Source of the DNA: Deltaproteobacteria bacterium | GTDB lineage: Bacteria; Myxococcota_A; Polyangia; Polyangiales; Ga0077539 | Direction of reading: 5' to 3' | DNA length: 64,000 bases | Assembly: GCA_030694465.1 (NCBI GenBank) | Contig: JAUXYJ010000023.1 | Location: forward strand, 458,475-522,474 | Shown: positions 53,042 to 61,865 of the stretch, one piece after another | Layout: each line of letters begins with the position of its first letter | How positions within the stretch are numbered: position 1 is the first letter of the stretch | Notes under the pieces: generated by a model | What the model was told of the DNA's origin: nothing | What the model saw: the letters and a program-made list of their open reading frames with translations, nothing else | Database searches by the model: none | Translations under genes and position numbers: made by a program

Positions 53042-54619
53042 ATGGTTGGGTCTTATCGTCTGCTGCGTTTTCTCTGGACCTCACGCGCCCTCTTGCCAGT
53101 CTGTCTCCTCGCGTGCTCGCCGCCCTCGCCTTCGGCGGACGTGCTCGGCGATGCCACCAGTGACGCGAACAACAACGCAACGGACGCAGAGCCTGCCGAC
53201 GTAGCGCGAAGACTCCCGATGCCGGCGTGTGAAGCGCTGGCGGGGCCTTTTCGGCCGCTGTCCACACGGTGTCAGCACATGGTCGACGCGCAGGGCCGTG
53301 TGGTGGTCCTGCGTGGGGTCAACGCGCGCGTCCAGGGGGTGTTTGACGTCACTTTCTCGGACGGAAGGGCGCCTCTCCAAGCCATCCCGGCGTTCGAAGA
53401 CAGCGACGCGCAGCGCATGCGGCAGCTTGGCTTGAACGTGCTGCGTTTACCCATCAATTGGAGCGGCGTCGAGCCATCCGACCAGAGCCCTCCGAGCTAC
53501 AACGAAGAGTATCTCGCGAAAGTGCAGGCGACGATCCAGATCGCCGCACGTGCGGGTCTGCGCGTGCTGGTGGACTTTCATCAGGACGCTTACTCCAAAG
53601 AGATCGGTGAAGATGGCGCGCCGTTGTGGGCTATTTCGCCCGCGCCGGACATGCTCTTAAGTGGGCCGCTGACGGTCGATGAGCTCACCCGACGGCGCAC
53701 CTCAGGGCAGGTCATCCGGGCGTTTGAGACCTTCTTTGGGGACATGCCGAGGGGCGCTGTTTTGCGTCAGCGGTTCGCACAAATGGCGAGCATGGTCGCA
53801 CGCCGATTGCGTGCCGAGACCTCCATCATTGGCTACGAGATCTACAACGAGCCGCTGGCGAGCGACGAGCAGTGCGAGCGCTTGCATCTCGAGGTCGGTG
53901 CGGCGATCCGGCGCGAAGACCCCGAGGCGTTGCTCTTTTTTGAGCCCCCTGCGGTCCGCAATCTTTTGGATCAAGCGAACCTTCCGAGCGCGCCCTTTGC
54001 GCTGCCTGGTGCGGTGTATTCGCCGCACATTTACACGCTCGCGCTCACGGGCAACGAGCCCGCGCGAGAGAATTTTACCCGGGCTTCGCTCAGGCTCTCG
54101 CATGCGGCGGCGTTTCGCGAGGCGCGCGCGTGGGGCACTCCGACGTTTGTGACCGAGTGGGGCTACGGGCCCAACGCGACGCGCGTGGGAGACTACGTCG
54201 AAGCGCAGCAAGATCTGCACGACGAGTTTGGCGCGAGCGCTGCGATTTGGCTCTGGAAAGAGCGCTCGCAAGGCAGCTGGGGCTTGTTTGACTACGACCC
54301 CGCCGCGGATCGATGGACCGAGCGCGCGGCGTATCGTCGGGCGCTGGCGCGGGTGTATCCCGAGGCGATCGCGGGGTGGCCCGAGCAGTGGCGCTATGAC
54401 CGCGCGATGCGGACGCTCACGTTGCGCTTCGCGGGTCTCGCGGACGCGAGCGTCCCGAGCGTGATTTATGTTCCGGCGGCCGAGGACTTTGCGAGGGTAT
54501 TTACGGTCACTTGTGATGGTGCAGCGCTACCGAGTGTGCGTGACGCGAGCACCGGGCAGGTGCAAGTGCGGTGCGGCGGCCCCGGGATGCACACGATCAC
54601 GCTCAGCGGTCGAGACTGA
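53042..54619 (+). CDS. lipid-anchored GH5 family glycosidase, endoglycoceramidase-like
   Basis: A 525-aa lipoprotein (lipobox LLACS with Cys25) with an acidic spacer. The GH5 (beta/alpha)8 domain spans about 60-420: LRGVNARVQG, LRLPINWSGVEP, VDFHQDAYSKEIGEDGAP, acid/base Glu270 (GYEIYNEPL), nucleophile Glu372 (VTEWGYG). The DFHQDxYSxxIGEDGAP loop and two-domain length with a beta-sandwich C-terminus resemble endoglycoceramidases more than cellulases. It would cleave glycans from a glycolipid or polysaccharide outside the cell. It overlaps the convergent epmA gene by 17 nt. Confidence 0.85.
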   Translation: MVGSYRLLRFLWTSRALLPVCLLACSPPSPSADVLGDATSDANNNATDAEPADVARRLPMPACEALAGPFRPLSTRCQHMVDAQGRVVVLRGVNARVQGVFDVTFSDGRAPLQAIPAFEDSDAQRMRQLGLNVLRLPINWSGVEPSDQSPPSYNEEYLAKVQATIQIAARAGLRVLVDFHQDAYSKEIGEDGAPLWAISPAPDMLLSGPLTVDELTRRRTSGQVIRAFETFFGDMPRGAVLRQRFAQMASMVARRLRAETSIIGYEIYNEPLASDEQCERLHLEVGAAIRREDPEALLFFEPPAVRNLLDQANLPSAPFALPGAVYSPHIYTLALTGNEPARENFTRASLRLSHAAAFREARAWGTPTFVTEWGYGPNATRVGDYVEAQQDLHDEFGASAAIWLWKERSQGSWGLFDYDPAADRWTERAAYRRALARVYPEAIAGWPEQWRYDRAMRTLTLRFAGLADASVPSVIYVPAAEDFARVFTVTCDGAALPSVRDASTGQVQVRCGGPGMHTITLSGRD

Positions 54620-55799
54620 CCGACTCGTGATCGCGCTGCGAAAACGCTAGGACTTCGCGGAGGTCTCGCAGCTCAAGGGCGAGCGCGACGAGGCGATCGA
54701 GGCCCATGGCGTTGCCCACGCTGGGAGGCATTCCTTCTTCGAGAGCTCTGAGAAAGTCCTCGTCGATTGGATACTCGGGCAGGCCACGCTGCGCGCGGTC
54801 TTGTTGGTCGCGGACCAAGCGCGCGCGCTGTTCAACGGGGTCGGTGAGCTCGACAAACCCGTTGCTGAGCTCTTGTCCGTCGACGTAGAGCTCTGCGCGA
54901 AGGCACACGCTGCGATCCTCGGGATCGAGCTGTGACAGCGACGCGTGGCGCGCTGCGAAGTGGGTCAGAAAGGTAGGACGCGTGCGGCCGAGTTGAGGCT
55001 CGATCTTCTCGCCGAGGATCCTGAAGTACTCGTGCTCGTCACGCTCGGCGAGCCCTATTGGGTCTGTGATTTCGCTCGCAAATCGCGCGAAGGCCTCGCG
55101 CACCGTCAGGCGCTCGTGGCCCTCGCTGAGCGCGAGGGTGTGTCCGTCGCGCGCGCGCAGGGTTGTGCGATCGCACGCGGCCAAGAGCACGCCCATGGTG
55201 TCTTCGACGAGCGCATCGAGCGTGCCCCACGCGCGGTACCACTCGAGCATGGTGAACTCTGGCTCGTGCCGCGAGCCTAGGTCGCCCGAGCGAAAGCAGC
55301 GCGCGAACTGAAAGCACTGGGACAGTCCTCCGACGACCAGACGCTTCATGTGGTACTCGGGCGACGTGATCATATAACCCAGTGATTTTGCAGACGAAGT
55401 GTCAATCGCTTCGTACGCAGTGAGGTGCAAATCGAGCCCTGGGCACACGGCGATGGTGGGCGTCTCGACTTCGGTAAAGCGCTGTCGTGCGAACCATTGA
55501 CGGACGCGAGAGAGCACTTGGGCACGCGCGACCAGATGCTCTGCGCGGCGGTGCAGGGTGAGCCGCGCGGTCTCGGTTCCGCGCGCACCGGCGCTGCGTG
55601 TGGGGCGAAACACGCGCGTGATCTCGTGCGCGACGAGGCGCTCTTTGCGGAGCGAGACTTGCACCCGGACGAGGTCGCCCACAAGGACATCCGCGAGTAA
55701 ATTTGCAGCACATTGGATCTCTACCCGCGAGAGGGCGTCGCCTACGGTGAGCGAGGTTTCACTGAGGTTCCAGACGCGGCCGTGGTGCTCGTGGGTCAT
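54603..55799 (-). CDS. epmA: EF-P-lysine lysyltransferase-like class II aminoacyl-tRNA synthetase homolog
   Basis: A 398-aa class II lysyl-tRNA synthetase catalytic core plus an N-terminal OB-like extension (about 1-65). Motif 2 is FARCFRSGDLGSRHEPEFTMLEWY and motif 3 is GNAMGLDRLVALAL. ELSNGFVELTDP is the substrate-binding stretch of EpmA/GenX proteins. The short length without a full anticodon domain fits EpmA, which lysylates elongation factor P. No efp or epmB gene is visible. The N-terminal OB-like part is longer than in E. coli EpmA (about 325 aa). Overlaps the upstream kinase gene by 4 nt and the GH5 gene by 17 nt. Confidence 0.85.
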   Translation of the reverse strand: MTHEHHGRVWNLSETSLTVGDALSRVEIQCAANLLADVLVGDLVRVQVSLRKERLVAHEITRVFRPTRSAGARGTETARLTLHRRAEHLVARAQVLSRVRQWFARQRFTEVETPTIAVCPGLDLHLTAYEAIDTSSAKSLGYMITSPEYHMKRLVVGGLSQCFQFARCFRSGDLGSRHEPEFTMLEWYRAWGTLDALVEDTMGVLLAACDRTTLRARDGHTLALSEGHERLTVREAFARFASEITDPIGLAERDEHEYFRILGEKIEPQLGRTRPTFLTHFAARHASLSQLDPEDRSVCLRAELYVDGQELSNGFVELTDPVEQRARLVRDQQDRAQRGLPEYPIDEDFLRALEEGMPPSVGNAMGLDRLVALALELRDLREVLAFSQRDHESVSLDR

Positions 55800-56455
55800 C
55801 GCGGGGGGCTGTCGCTGCGCAAGAGTGGGCGCGTGGCGCCGAGCTTGGCGTCGAGGGTCTTGAGCAGCTCGACCCGGTCAAAGAGCCTTGTCACATAGTC
55901 CATGCGTTCGGTCTCGATCACGAGCTTGGGCGAGCGGTCGTACTGGTCGTACCAGCGCTCGTAGAGCCCTTCGAGTGAGCGAAGATAGCTCGTGGGGATC
56001 GCCTGCTCGTACGCGCGGCCACGGCTGGCAATTCGCTTGCGAAGTGTGCGCAGCGGGCAGCGAAGATAGAGCATGAGGTCTGGGGGTCTAAGCTCTGCGC
56101 GCAGCGTGTGGTAGAGCGACTCGTAGGTGCGCCAGTCGCGGTCATCAATGTTGCCTGCGTCGCGGTGGTATCTGGCAAAGACCTCGGCGTCTTCGTAGAG
56201 CGTGCGGTCTTGCACGACGGCGTGCACGCGCGACTCCATCTCGCGGTGGTGGCGAAAGCGCGTGACCAGAAAGAAGAGCTGCGAGGAGAATGCCCAGCGG
56301 CGCATGTCTCCATAGAAGTCCTCGAGGTAGGGGTTGGCCTCGTGGGGCTCGTAGAAGGGCTCGAGGTCATAGTGTTGGCAGAGCCATTTCACGAGCGAGC
56401 TCTTGCCCGCGCCGATGGTGCCAGCGACGGCGATGTAGAGGGGTCGGTCGGTCAT
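55796..56455 (-). CDS. deoxynucleoside kinase family protein
   Basis: A 219-aa dNK/dGK-type kinase. P-loop GTIGAGKSS (12-20), acidic EPHEANPYLEDFY for substrate binding, and the DR of VVQDRTLYEDAEVFA (83-84, equivalent to the ERS/DRS motif). LID-like RIASRGRAYEQAIP. It would phosphorylate a deoxynucleoside for salvage. Start and stop overlap the two neighbouring genes by 4 nt each, so it is the middle gene of a tightly packed three-gene operon. Confidence 0.88.
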   Translation of the reverse strand: MTDRPLYIAVAGTIGAGKSSLVKWLCQHYDLEPFYEPHEANPYLEDFYGDMRRWAFSSQLFFLVTRFRHHREMESRVHAVVQDRTLYEDAEVFARYHRDAGNIDDRDWRTYESLYHTLRAELRPPDLMLYLRCPLRTLRKRIASRGRAYEQAIPTSYLRSLEGLYERWYDQYDRSPKLVIETERMDYVTRLFDRVELLKTLDAKLGATRPLLRSDSPPR

Positions 56456-57555
56456 GACAGCGTGATTTCGTCAGCGATTTCACGAGAGATTTTCGCTTCG
56501 CGCAGGGCGCGCTTGAGCGTCTCGCGGTGCAGTCGGTCGGTCGCGCGGTCGGCCATGGCGCCTTCGATCATGGCGGCGCCGCGGCCCTCGCGCTCGTGCT
56601 CGGCGAACTGGCGCACGTACGAGAGCGCCTGGGAGACTTCGCGATCGGTGAGCGAAAACACAGGCGCGACGGCGTCAATCTGCGCGGGGATTCCGACCCA
56701 TTTTCCGCGCATGCCAAACGCGCGCGCGAGCTCGGCGTCGCGTCGTGCCTGGGCGAGTGCCTCGTGACGCGCCTCTTCGCTTTTGTCTTTCGTGGGGAAA
56801 TTAAGAGTCATTTCGGCGATCGCGGGCACACCCACGCGGGCCGCGGCCTTGACGATTTGACCTCGGACCGCGTCGACCATGGGGTGATCGGGGCGGTAGG
56901 CGTCCGCGGGCGCGCCGAGCGAGCTCCAGTAGTCAAACGCGCCAAAAATAAGCCCAGAGAGCCGCTTGCTCGCGGTGGCGATCGCTAGAATTTCTTGCTC
57001 GGCGCGCACACTCTCAATGAGAATTTGCAGGCGAATGCTGCCATGCGGGATTCCCGCGAGGAGCTCAAGTGCGCTGAGCGTCGCGTCTACGCTGCGCACC
57101 TCGTCGGCGTGCTCGATCTTGGGCAACACGACCCCTTGCACCTGCGCGATGGCACACGAGAGCACGCGCGTGAGGTCCTCGTGGCCGGGATCTAGGTCTG
57201 TGCCGCGCGGGCGAAAGTACCGGAGTTTTTGCCCCCAATCGAGCGTCCCAAACGCGCGCACGATGTTGGCACGGCCGCGCTCAAGGGCGGTGTCATCGCC
57301 ACGCACGATGCTGTCTTCGAGGTCGAGCATGACGAGGTCCGCGCTGGACTTGGTCACGGCGGCTTCGACTTTTTTCCACTCGGTGGCGGGGCACGTGAGG
57401 TGGGTGCGCTGGAGCGCGTGTGCGTCATTAAGATCGCAGCGCTCGGATGCCACCATTGCCTGCGAAAATACTGATCGTTTGCGCGCCGCTTCGTACAAAG
57501 GTGCGAGCAACGTGGGAGAGATCACTGTCGGGAGCATCAGCTGTGGCGTGGTCAT
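56452..57555 (-). CDS. HpcH/HpaI aldolase / citrate lyase beta-like (CoA-ester lyase)
   Basis: A 367-aa CitE-type TIM barrel. VMLDLEDSIVRGDD, VVLPKIEHADEV (metal-ligand Glu), RLQILIESVRA (Glu in ExxxA) and GAFDYWSSLG (Asp ligand) match the family. It may cleave or make CoA-linked hydroxy-dicarboxylates, such as malyl- or citramalyl-CoA. ATG 57555 chosen over a start 36 nt upstream; MTTPQLMLP is a plausible N-terminus. First gene of the operon citE-like, deoxynucleoside kinase, epmA. The start is only 44 nt from the divergent VanY-like gene, so promoters overlap. Confidence 0.85.
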   Translation of the reverse strand: MTTPQLMLPTVISPTLLAPLYEAARKRSVFSQAMVASERCDLNDAHALQRTHLTCPATEWKKVEAAVTKSSADLVMLDLEDSIVRGDDTALERGRANIVRAFGTLDWGQKLRYFRPRGTDLDPGHEDLTRVLSCAIAQVQGVVLPKIEHADEVRSVDATLSALELLAGIPHGSIRLQILIESVRAEQEILAIATASKRLSGLIFGAFDYWSSLGAPADAYRPDHPMVDAVRGQIVKAAARVGVPAIAEMTLNFPTKDKSEEARHEALAQARRDAELARAFGMRGKWVGIPAQIDAVAPVFSLTDREVSQALSYVRQFAEHEREGRGAAMIEGAMADRATDRLHRETLKRALREAKISREIADEITLS

Positions 57556-57599
57556 CTTGGCGTCCTGGGGGGTGAGCGTACACAACCGCACGGGCTTCG

Positions 57600-59186
57600 G
57601 TGCGCGCGCAGAGGCTCACTGAGATTACAAAGTCGTGGCATCGTGCGTGGGTGTCTCGTTCGTCCCCTACACTTAGGCCACGTGATGCGCTCGCTCGAGC
57701 GCTCGCGACCTCGCTCACTGCGGCCACGTTGGCGGCGATCTTTGCGCTCGTGAGCGTGGTCTCTTCGCGCGCAGAGGGGCAGCTTCGGCGGGCGGGCACT
57801 GCGGACGCGGGAGGCGCTGCGCGGGTGTGTCCGTCGCTGCGCACACCGGATGACGGCGGTCACTACGTGGCGCCGTTGGACTTCGCGCCGCCGGTTCCCG
57901 CGGTCGACGGCGACGACTTGCTTGTGTTGGTCAACCGCTCGCCGAGGTGGGTGCTCGCGCCGGGGTATGCGCCGAGAGATCTGGTGGACATTCGCTCGAT
58001 GCAGCGGGCGGCGGTCGAGAGCTGCGTGCCGCCCGATCGCCAGTGTCTGCGTCGCGACGCTGCCGAAGCGTACCGGCGGCTCGCGACGGCGATGCGTGCT
58101 GCGGGACACGAGCCCAAGGTGGACTCGGCGTTTCGTGGCTATCGCACACAGTGCAACGTGTTTGCGAAGTGGGCGTGGCGTCCGGGGACCGCGATGGGCT
58201 TTTGTCCCGCGACGACGGCGAGCGCGATCCCAGGCCACTCGCAGCACCAGCTCGGCACCGCGATGGACTTGTTTACGCTCGATTGGACGCGCCGCGGAGC
58301 GCACTTTCGCGAGGGATTTGGCTGCTCCACCGGAGGTCGCTGGCTCGCAGAGAACGCTTGGCGCTTTGGCTTCGTGCTGCCCTATCCGTTGCACCCAGAC
58401 TACCGCCGCGAGGGCAGCGTCTGCGAGGCGCGCCCCGAGCACCGAGGCCGCGTCGACCCGCGCACGGGATACAAGCACGAGCCCTGGCACTTTCGGTTTA
58501 TCGGCGTCGAGAACGCGGCGAGCTTTCACGCTGCGTGGCTCGCGAGTGGGCCCGCGAGCGCGGACGAGATCACGCTCGAGCAGTTTTTGCGAAGGCGGTT
58601 GGGCACGCAGGACGCGATCGAGCCTCCCGTGTGCGAGGGCTGCACGTGCGGCGACTGTGCGACCTTCGAGGACACACGCGGGCCCTGTGCGGGCAACGCG
58701 ATGCATCTCACACAGACGGGAGCTCCTCGCGTGAGCGCGCGATCGCCCACGGTCGTGAGCGCACGTGCGCAGCGTGTGGGCGAGAGCACAGTGGTCACGG
58801 TGACGGTGCGGGTGATGCAAGAGGTGCTCACGCAGCCGCCGCTTTCGGACGACGAGGGGCGCGTGCGCTATGGGCAGGGAGAGAGCTTTTTGCATCGCGC
58901 CGCGTGGGCAGGAGCACAACCGCGAGGCTACCCCACGCTTGAGTCCACCCACCGGGTCGGGGTCGCGCTGCACTCGTCTGGACACGAGGATTTTCGCTGG
59001 CAGAGTGCGCTCACGCTGGCCCACCGCGAGCAGAGCAACAACGGGTACAACATGCGCATCGCGGCGCACGCGGGCGAGTACGACGTGACCCTGGTGATCG
59101 AGGGCATTGCGCCGCGGGCGACGCTCAGCGTCGCGATGATGCACAACGGGCAAGCGGTCGCGCGGCAGCGGGTTCAGGTGCACTGA
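57600..59186 (+). CDS. VanY-like D-alanyl-D-alanine carboxypeptidase (M15B)
   Basis: A 528-aa protein. A hydrophobic helix near residues 30-60 (LATSLTAATLAAIFALVSVVSS) is the signal or anchor. The M15B zinc peptidase lies at about 140-320: SAFRGYRTQ, SQHQLGTAMDL (SxHxxGxAxD, zinc ligands His and Asp), EPWHFRF (ExWH, catalytic Glu and zinc His). It should trim peptidoglycan stem peptides. The C-terminal 190 residues are an unassigned beta-rich domain. The true start may be a GTG near 57651. Its 3' end shares 39 of 40 bp with the end of the first FGE-like gene. Confidence 0.85.
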   Translation: MRAQRLTEITKSWHRAWVSRSSPTLRPRDALARALATSLTAATLAAIFALVSVVSSRAEGQLRRAGTADAGGAARVCPSLRTPDDGGHYVAPLDFAPPVPAVDGDDLLVLVNRSPRWVLAPGYAPRDLVDIRSMQRAAVESCVPPDRQCLRRDAAEAYRRLATAMRAAGHEPKVDSAFRGYRTQCNVFAKWAWRPGTAMGFCPATTASAIPGHSQHQLGTAMDLFTLDWTRRGAHFREGFGCSTGGRWLAENAWRFGFVLPYPLHPDYRREGSVCEARPEHRGRVDPRTGYKHEPWHFRFIGVENAASFHAAWLASGPASADEITLEQFLRRRLGTQDAIEPPVCEGCTCGDCATFEDTRGPCAGNAMHLTQTGAPRVSARSPTVVSARAQRVGESTVVTVTVRVMQEVLTQPPLSDDEGRVRYGQGESFLHRAAWAGAQPRGYPTLESTHRVGVALHSSGHEDFRWQSALTLAHREQSNNGYNMRIAAHAGEYDVTLVIEGIAPRATLSVAMMHNGQAVARQRVQVH

Positions 59187-59215
59187 GCGGGGCCCACCCG
59201 GCGACGTCGCCGGGT
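59176..59215. repeat. 40-bp segment shared with 63060-63099, left copy
   Basis: Covers the last codons of the VanY-like gene (V-H-stop), 9 nt and palindrome copy 7. Identical to 63060-63099 except for one base (C/G at the tenth base after GTGCACTGA begins). The two genes it ends are otherwise unrelated. Confidence 0.9.
59196..59215. repeat. 20-bp palindrome, copy 7
   Basis: A perfect ACCCGGCGACGTCGCCGGGT, 9 nt past the VanY-like stop codon (59186) and before the truncated metzincin frame. Confidence 0.95.
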
Positions 59216-59260
59216 CAGGGGGGACTTGCGCATCTGCGCAAAGTCGGGTGTACTCCACGC

Positions 59261-59276
59261 GTCACCTTCGGGTGAC
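59261..59276 (+). terminator. GTCACC-TTCG-GGTGAC stem-loop
   Basis: A 6-bp stem closed by a UUCG tetraloop 75 nt after the VanY-like stop. A stable hairpin that might terminate or attenuate transcription before the metzincin gene; no U-tract follows, so it may equally be leader structure. Confidence 0.4.
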
Positions 59277-59324
59277 ACACGCCTGGGGGCGAGCGGAAGC
59301 CTGTGCTCATGCGACCAGAGCACG

Positions 59325-61865
59325 ATGTCCCCGGACCCCAGACACGGCGGCTTAGCCCACTATTACCCCGGAGTTCTTGCAGGTGGACACACCGGCTGCG
59401 ACGGCGAGATCAATGCGCGAATTGGGTTTCCTGACGACACCGGGAGCCACGAGTTTGGCCACGTGATGGGGCTGCACCATGGCGCACCACGTGCTGACTG
59501 TTTTAACAATCCGTTTGCACCGCAGCATGCTGCCGATGGGCTGCGCGAGGACAAGCTCGTGCAGGCGTCCCACATGAACTACGCCTTCAACAACACGTAC
59601 CTTTTGGCCAACCGCGAGGCGCTTGGGGCCCAGGTGTTTTCGATTGGCCGCAACATCGCTTCGCCCTTGCCACGCGCTGTCACGGTCGCGGGCAGAGAGG
59701 TCTTGGGCTGGCCCGAGTTCTTGACCTTTAACGGGCTCGAGACGCGGCACTTGGCGATCTGGCGCACGCTCGCGGGTGTCACGGTGCCTCCTGCGGTGTG
59801 CCCTGCCTCGGCGGACTTTTTGTGTGCCGATTTTGACCGCAGCGGGGCTGCAGGAATCGACACGGTTGTGACCGGCCCGGCGGAGCCCGCGCTCGGCTTC
59901 TCTGCGGGCGGCACGAAGCCCTTCTGGCTCAACAACTATCGGTGCGAGAACGAGGGGTTGGATGGCACGCCCAACGCGTTGGTCACGGCTGGCTTAGAGT
60001 GTTGCCCTCTGGGTACCACGGCTCGAAACGGGCAGTGTTTGACCAGTAGGTTTGGCCGCCCCACGGCTGTTGCGCGCACGTACGGAGTGCTCAATTCGCT
60101 AATGAATCAAGCGATGCAGGCCCCGTTGGTCATCCGCACCGCGGTCAATCAACCGCGTCGCATGGTGTCGCTCTATCTCGACGATGTGCTGAGCTCAAAC
60201 TCCAATGATCGCAGCGCTCGGACCTTCACCGGGACCGGAAAAATCCGCTTCTGGAGTCTGGGTAAAATCGAGTTTCCGTCGAACACCACCGCGGTCCCAC
60301 GCTGTGCCGGAGACAGCGCCGATTGCGCACGATTGCCCGAGGATTGGCGCGGTCGTGGTGACCTGCCCCTTGAGAGCACGACATGGACACCGACGGTCAT
60401 GTCGATGAACGGCCCTGGCACCATTGCGGCTGCCGCGATCGAGCGCGGTCCGGGAGCGCTTGAGCGTGTCTTGGTAGGCCGCGCGAGCCGCAGCGGGCTT
60501 GTGTGCATGGGCACGGATGGGGTGACCCCCCAAGACTGCCCCTGGGTGCGCCCCAGCTTTGCGCTGGGCAGCTCGGATGCCCTCGAGCCGGTGCCCGCGT
60601 TTGTCTCGCACCAGGCCTCGTTGCAGTCCCGCGGAACGCTGGGCTTTGACTTCGATGTCTCGGGTCTCGCGATGGTCCCCTGGTCCCTCGCCGATGGCTC
60701 ACCCTCGCAGTTCTTTATCGTCGCGCGCCGCGCCGATACCGACGAGCTCTATTGGCGTCAATGCAACGGCCGAGGCGACTGCACAGGACCCGCAGCGGTG
60801 TTGCGTGACTCAGCAGGAATGAGAATTCAGAGTGAAGGGCAGATCGCACTTGCACTTCAACCGAGCGTCGGAGGACGGCAACGGTTGGCACTCATGTCAA
60901 CGTCTGTCGGACTATTTGGCGGAGGTCTAGTTTTTAGAGAGATCCCAACTTCAGGCGGAGAACCAAGAACTACTGAGCCCAGGATCATCCTGGATGGCAA
61001 CAAAGCACGCGGAGAACAGTTGTTTATTCTGAGCGAGTCGGCCTTGAGTGCAGCATTCACCCGCTCAGGCAATCTCGTGTTGGGCTTCGAGTCGGACGCC
61101 TCACGCACCTCGTTGGGCACCAGCACGGCAGACCCCTTCTTGCCAGGTGACATCCGCGTGCTTAGCGGCGCAAAGGACTGGAGCGCATCGCGGCGGGTCG
61201 CGCTCGGCTCAAGCTACGCAGTGAGTCCGCGAACAGGAGTCACAGGGAGGGGCGAGTTCTTTGCTTCTCCAGGCAACACGTGGGCGGTGTTTCGCGACGA
61301 TCGCCCCACTGAAGAGGCCATTGGGGTTAGCCCAACAGGTGAGCGCGATCCATATCTGGATCGTAATTTTACCGGGGTTGTCCGAGGCTTTGGCGTCGAG
61401 TACTACACGGGAATTTACGCGACGTTTGCTGCGCAAGTGGATGGAACACCCTTGTCGCCACGTTACGACTACGACGAGTCGACAACGCTTGTGTACGCGA
61501 TGTGTCACACGCTTGAGAGCAGCAGCCGAGGCGTGCGTGGAGGCGGGCTCGCACCTCGGCTTCGCACCGCGAACAGCAACAACCGCGTGCTCTGTCCCGG
61601 CGCGTCCGCGTGGAACGAACCTCCGAGCAACCGCATCGTCCCCGAGTTCTTGGTGCGACCGATCCGCTTTAGGCCCAGCGAGGCGCTGGGCGAGATCGCC
61701 GAGATGTTGATCAGCCCGAGCTGGTACGGCGCGGCGACACAAAACGCTCAGCAGCTTCCGCAAATTCCTCCGGCCATTCCGCCTGTCAACCGCTGCTCGG
61801 TGGGCGGCGAAGACGGTGCATGGATGGAGGCTCTTAGACAATCTCTCCCCGGAGGACCGCAATGA
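59325..61865 (+). CDS. 5'-truncated metzincin-like zinc metalloprotease
   Basis: Frame open from about 59187 to 61865; the first ATG is 59325 (846 aa). HEFGHVMGLHHG at 59448-59483 is the metzincin HExxHxxGxxH zinc site, but it lies only about 40 residues from that ATG, with no signal peptide and no room for the N-terminal half of a protease domain. The long C-terminus has seven-bladed-repeat-like or beta-rich segments (SGLAMVPWSLADGSPSQFFIVARR, RIRFWSLGK-like). The upstream frame is continuous with the VanY-like stop, so the real 5' part was probably lost. It ends in a 4-nt overlap with the first FGE-like gene. Expressed product uncertain. Confidence 0.6.
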   Translation: MSPDPRHGGLAHYYPGVLAGGHTGCDGEINARIGFPDDTGSHEFGHVMGLHHGAPRADCFNNPFAPQHAADGLREDKLVQASHMNYAFNNTYLLANREALGAQVFSIGRNIASPLPRAVTVAGREVLGWPEFLTFNGLETRHLAIWRTLAGVTVPPAVCPASADFLCADFDRSGAAGIDTVVTGPAEPALGFSAGGTKPFWLNNYRCENEGLDGTPNALVTAGLECCPLGTTARNGQCLTSRFGRPTAVARTYGVLNSLMNQAMQAPLVIRTAVNQPRRMVSLYLDDVLSSNSNDRSARTFTGTGKIRFWSLGKIEFPSNTTAVPRCAGDSADCARLPEDWRGRGDLPLESTTWTPTVMSMNGPGTIAAAAIERGPGALERVLVGRASRSGLVCMGTDGVTPQDCPWVRPSFALGSSDALEPVPAFVSHQASLQSRGTLGFDFDVSGLAMVPWSLADGSPSQFFIVARRADTDELYWRQCNGRGDCTGPAAVLRDSAGMRIQSEGQIALALQPSVGGRQRLALMSTSVGLFGGGLVFREIPTSGGEPRTTEPRIILDGNKARGEQLFILSESALSAAFTRSGNLVLGFESDASRTSLGTSTADPFLPGDIRVLSGAKDWSASRRVALGSSYAVSPRTGVTGRGEFFASPGNTWAVFRDDRPTEEAIGVSPTGERDPYLDRNFTGVVRGFGVEYYTGIYATFAAQVDGTPLSPRYDYDESTTLVYAMCHTLESSSRGVRGGGLAPRLRTANSNNRVLCPGASAWNEPPSNRIVPEFLVRPIRFRPSEALGEIAEMLISPSWYGAATQNAQQLPQIPPAIPPVNRCSVGGEDGAWMEALRQSLPGGPQ

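Noticed and set aside
57552..59258. 568-codon minus-strand open frame opposite the VanY-like gene
   Set aside because: Arg/Pro/Ala-rich composition without domain signals; the plus strand carries clear M15B motifs in the same interval.
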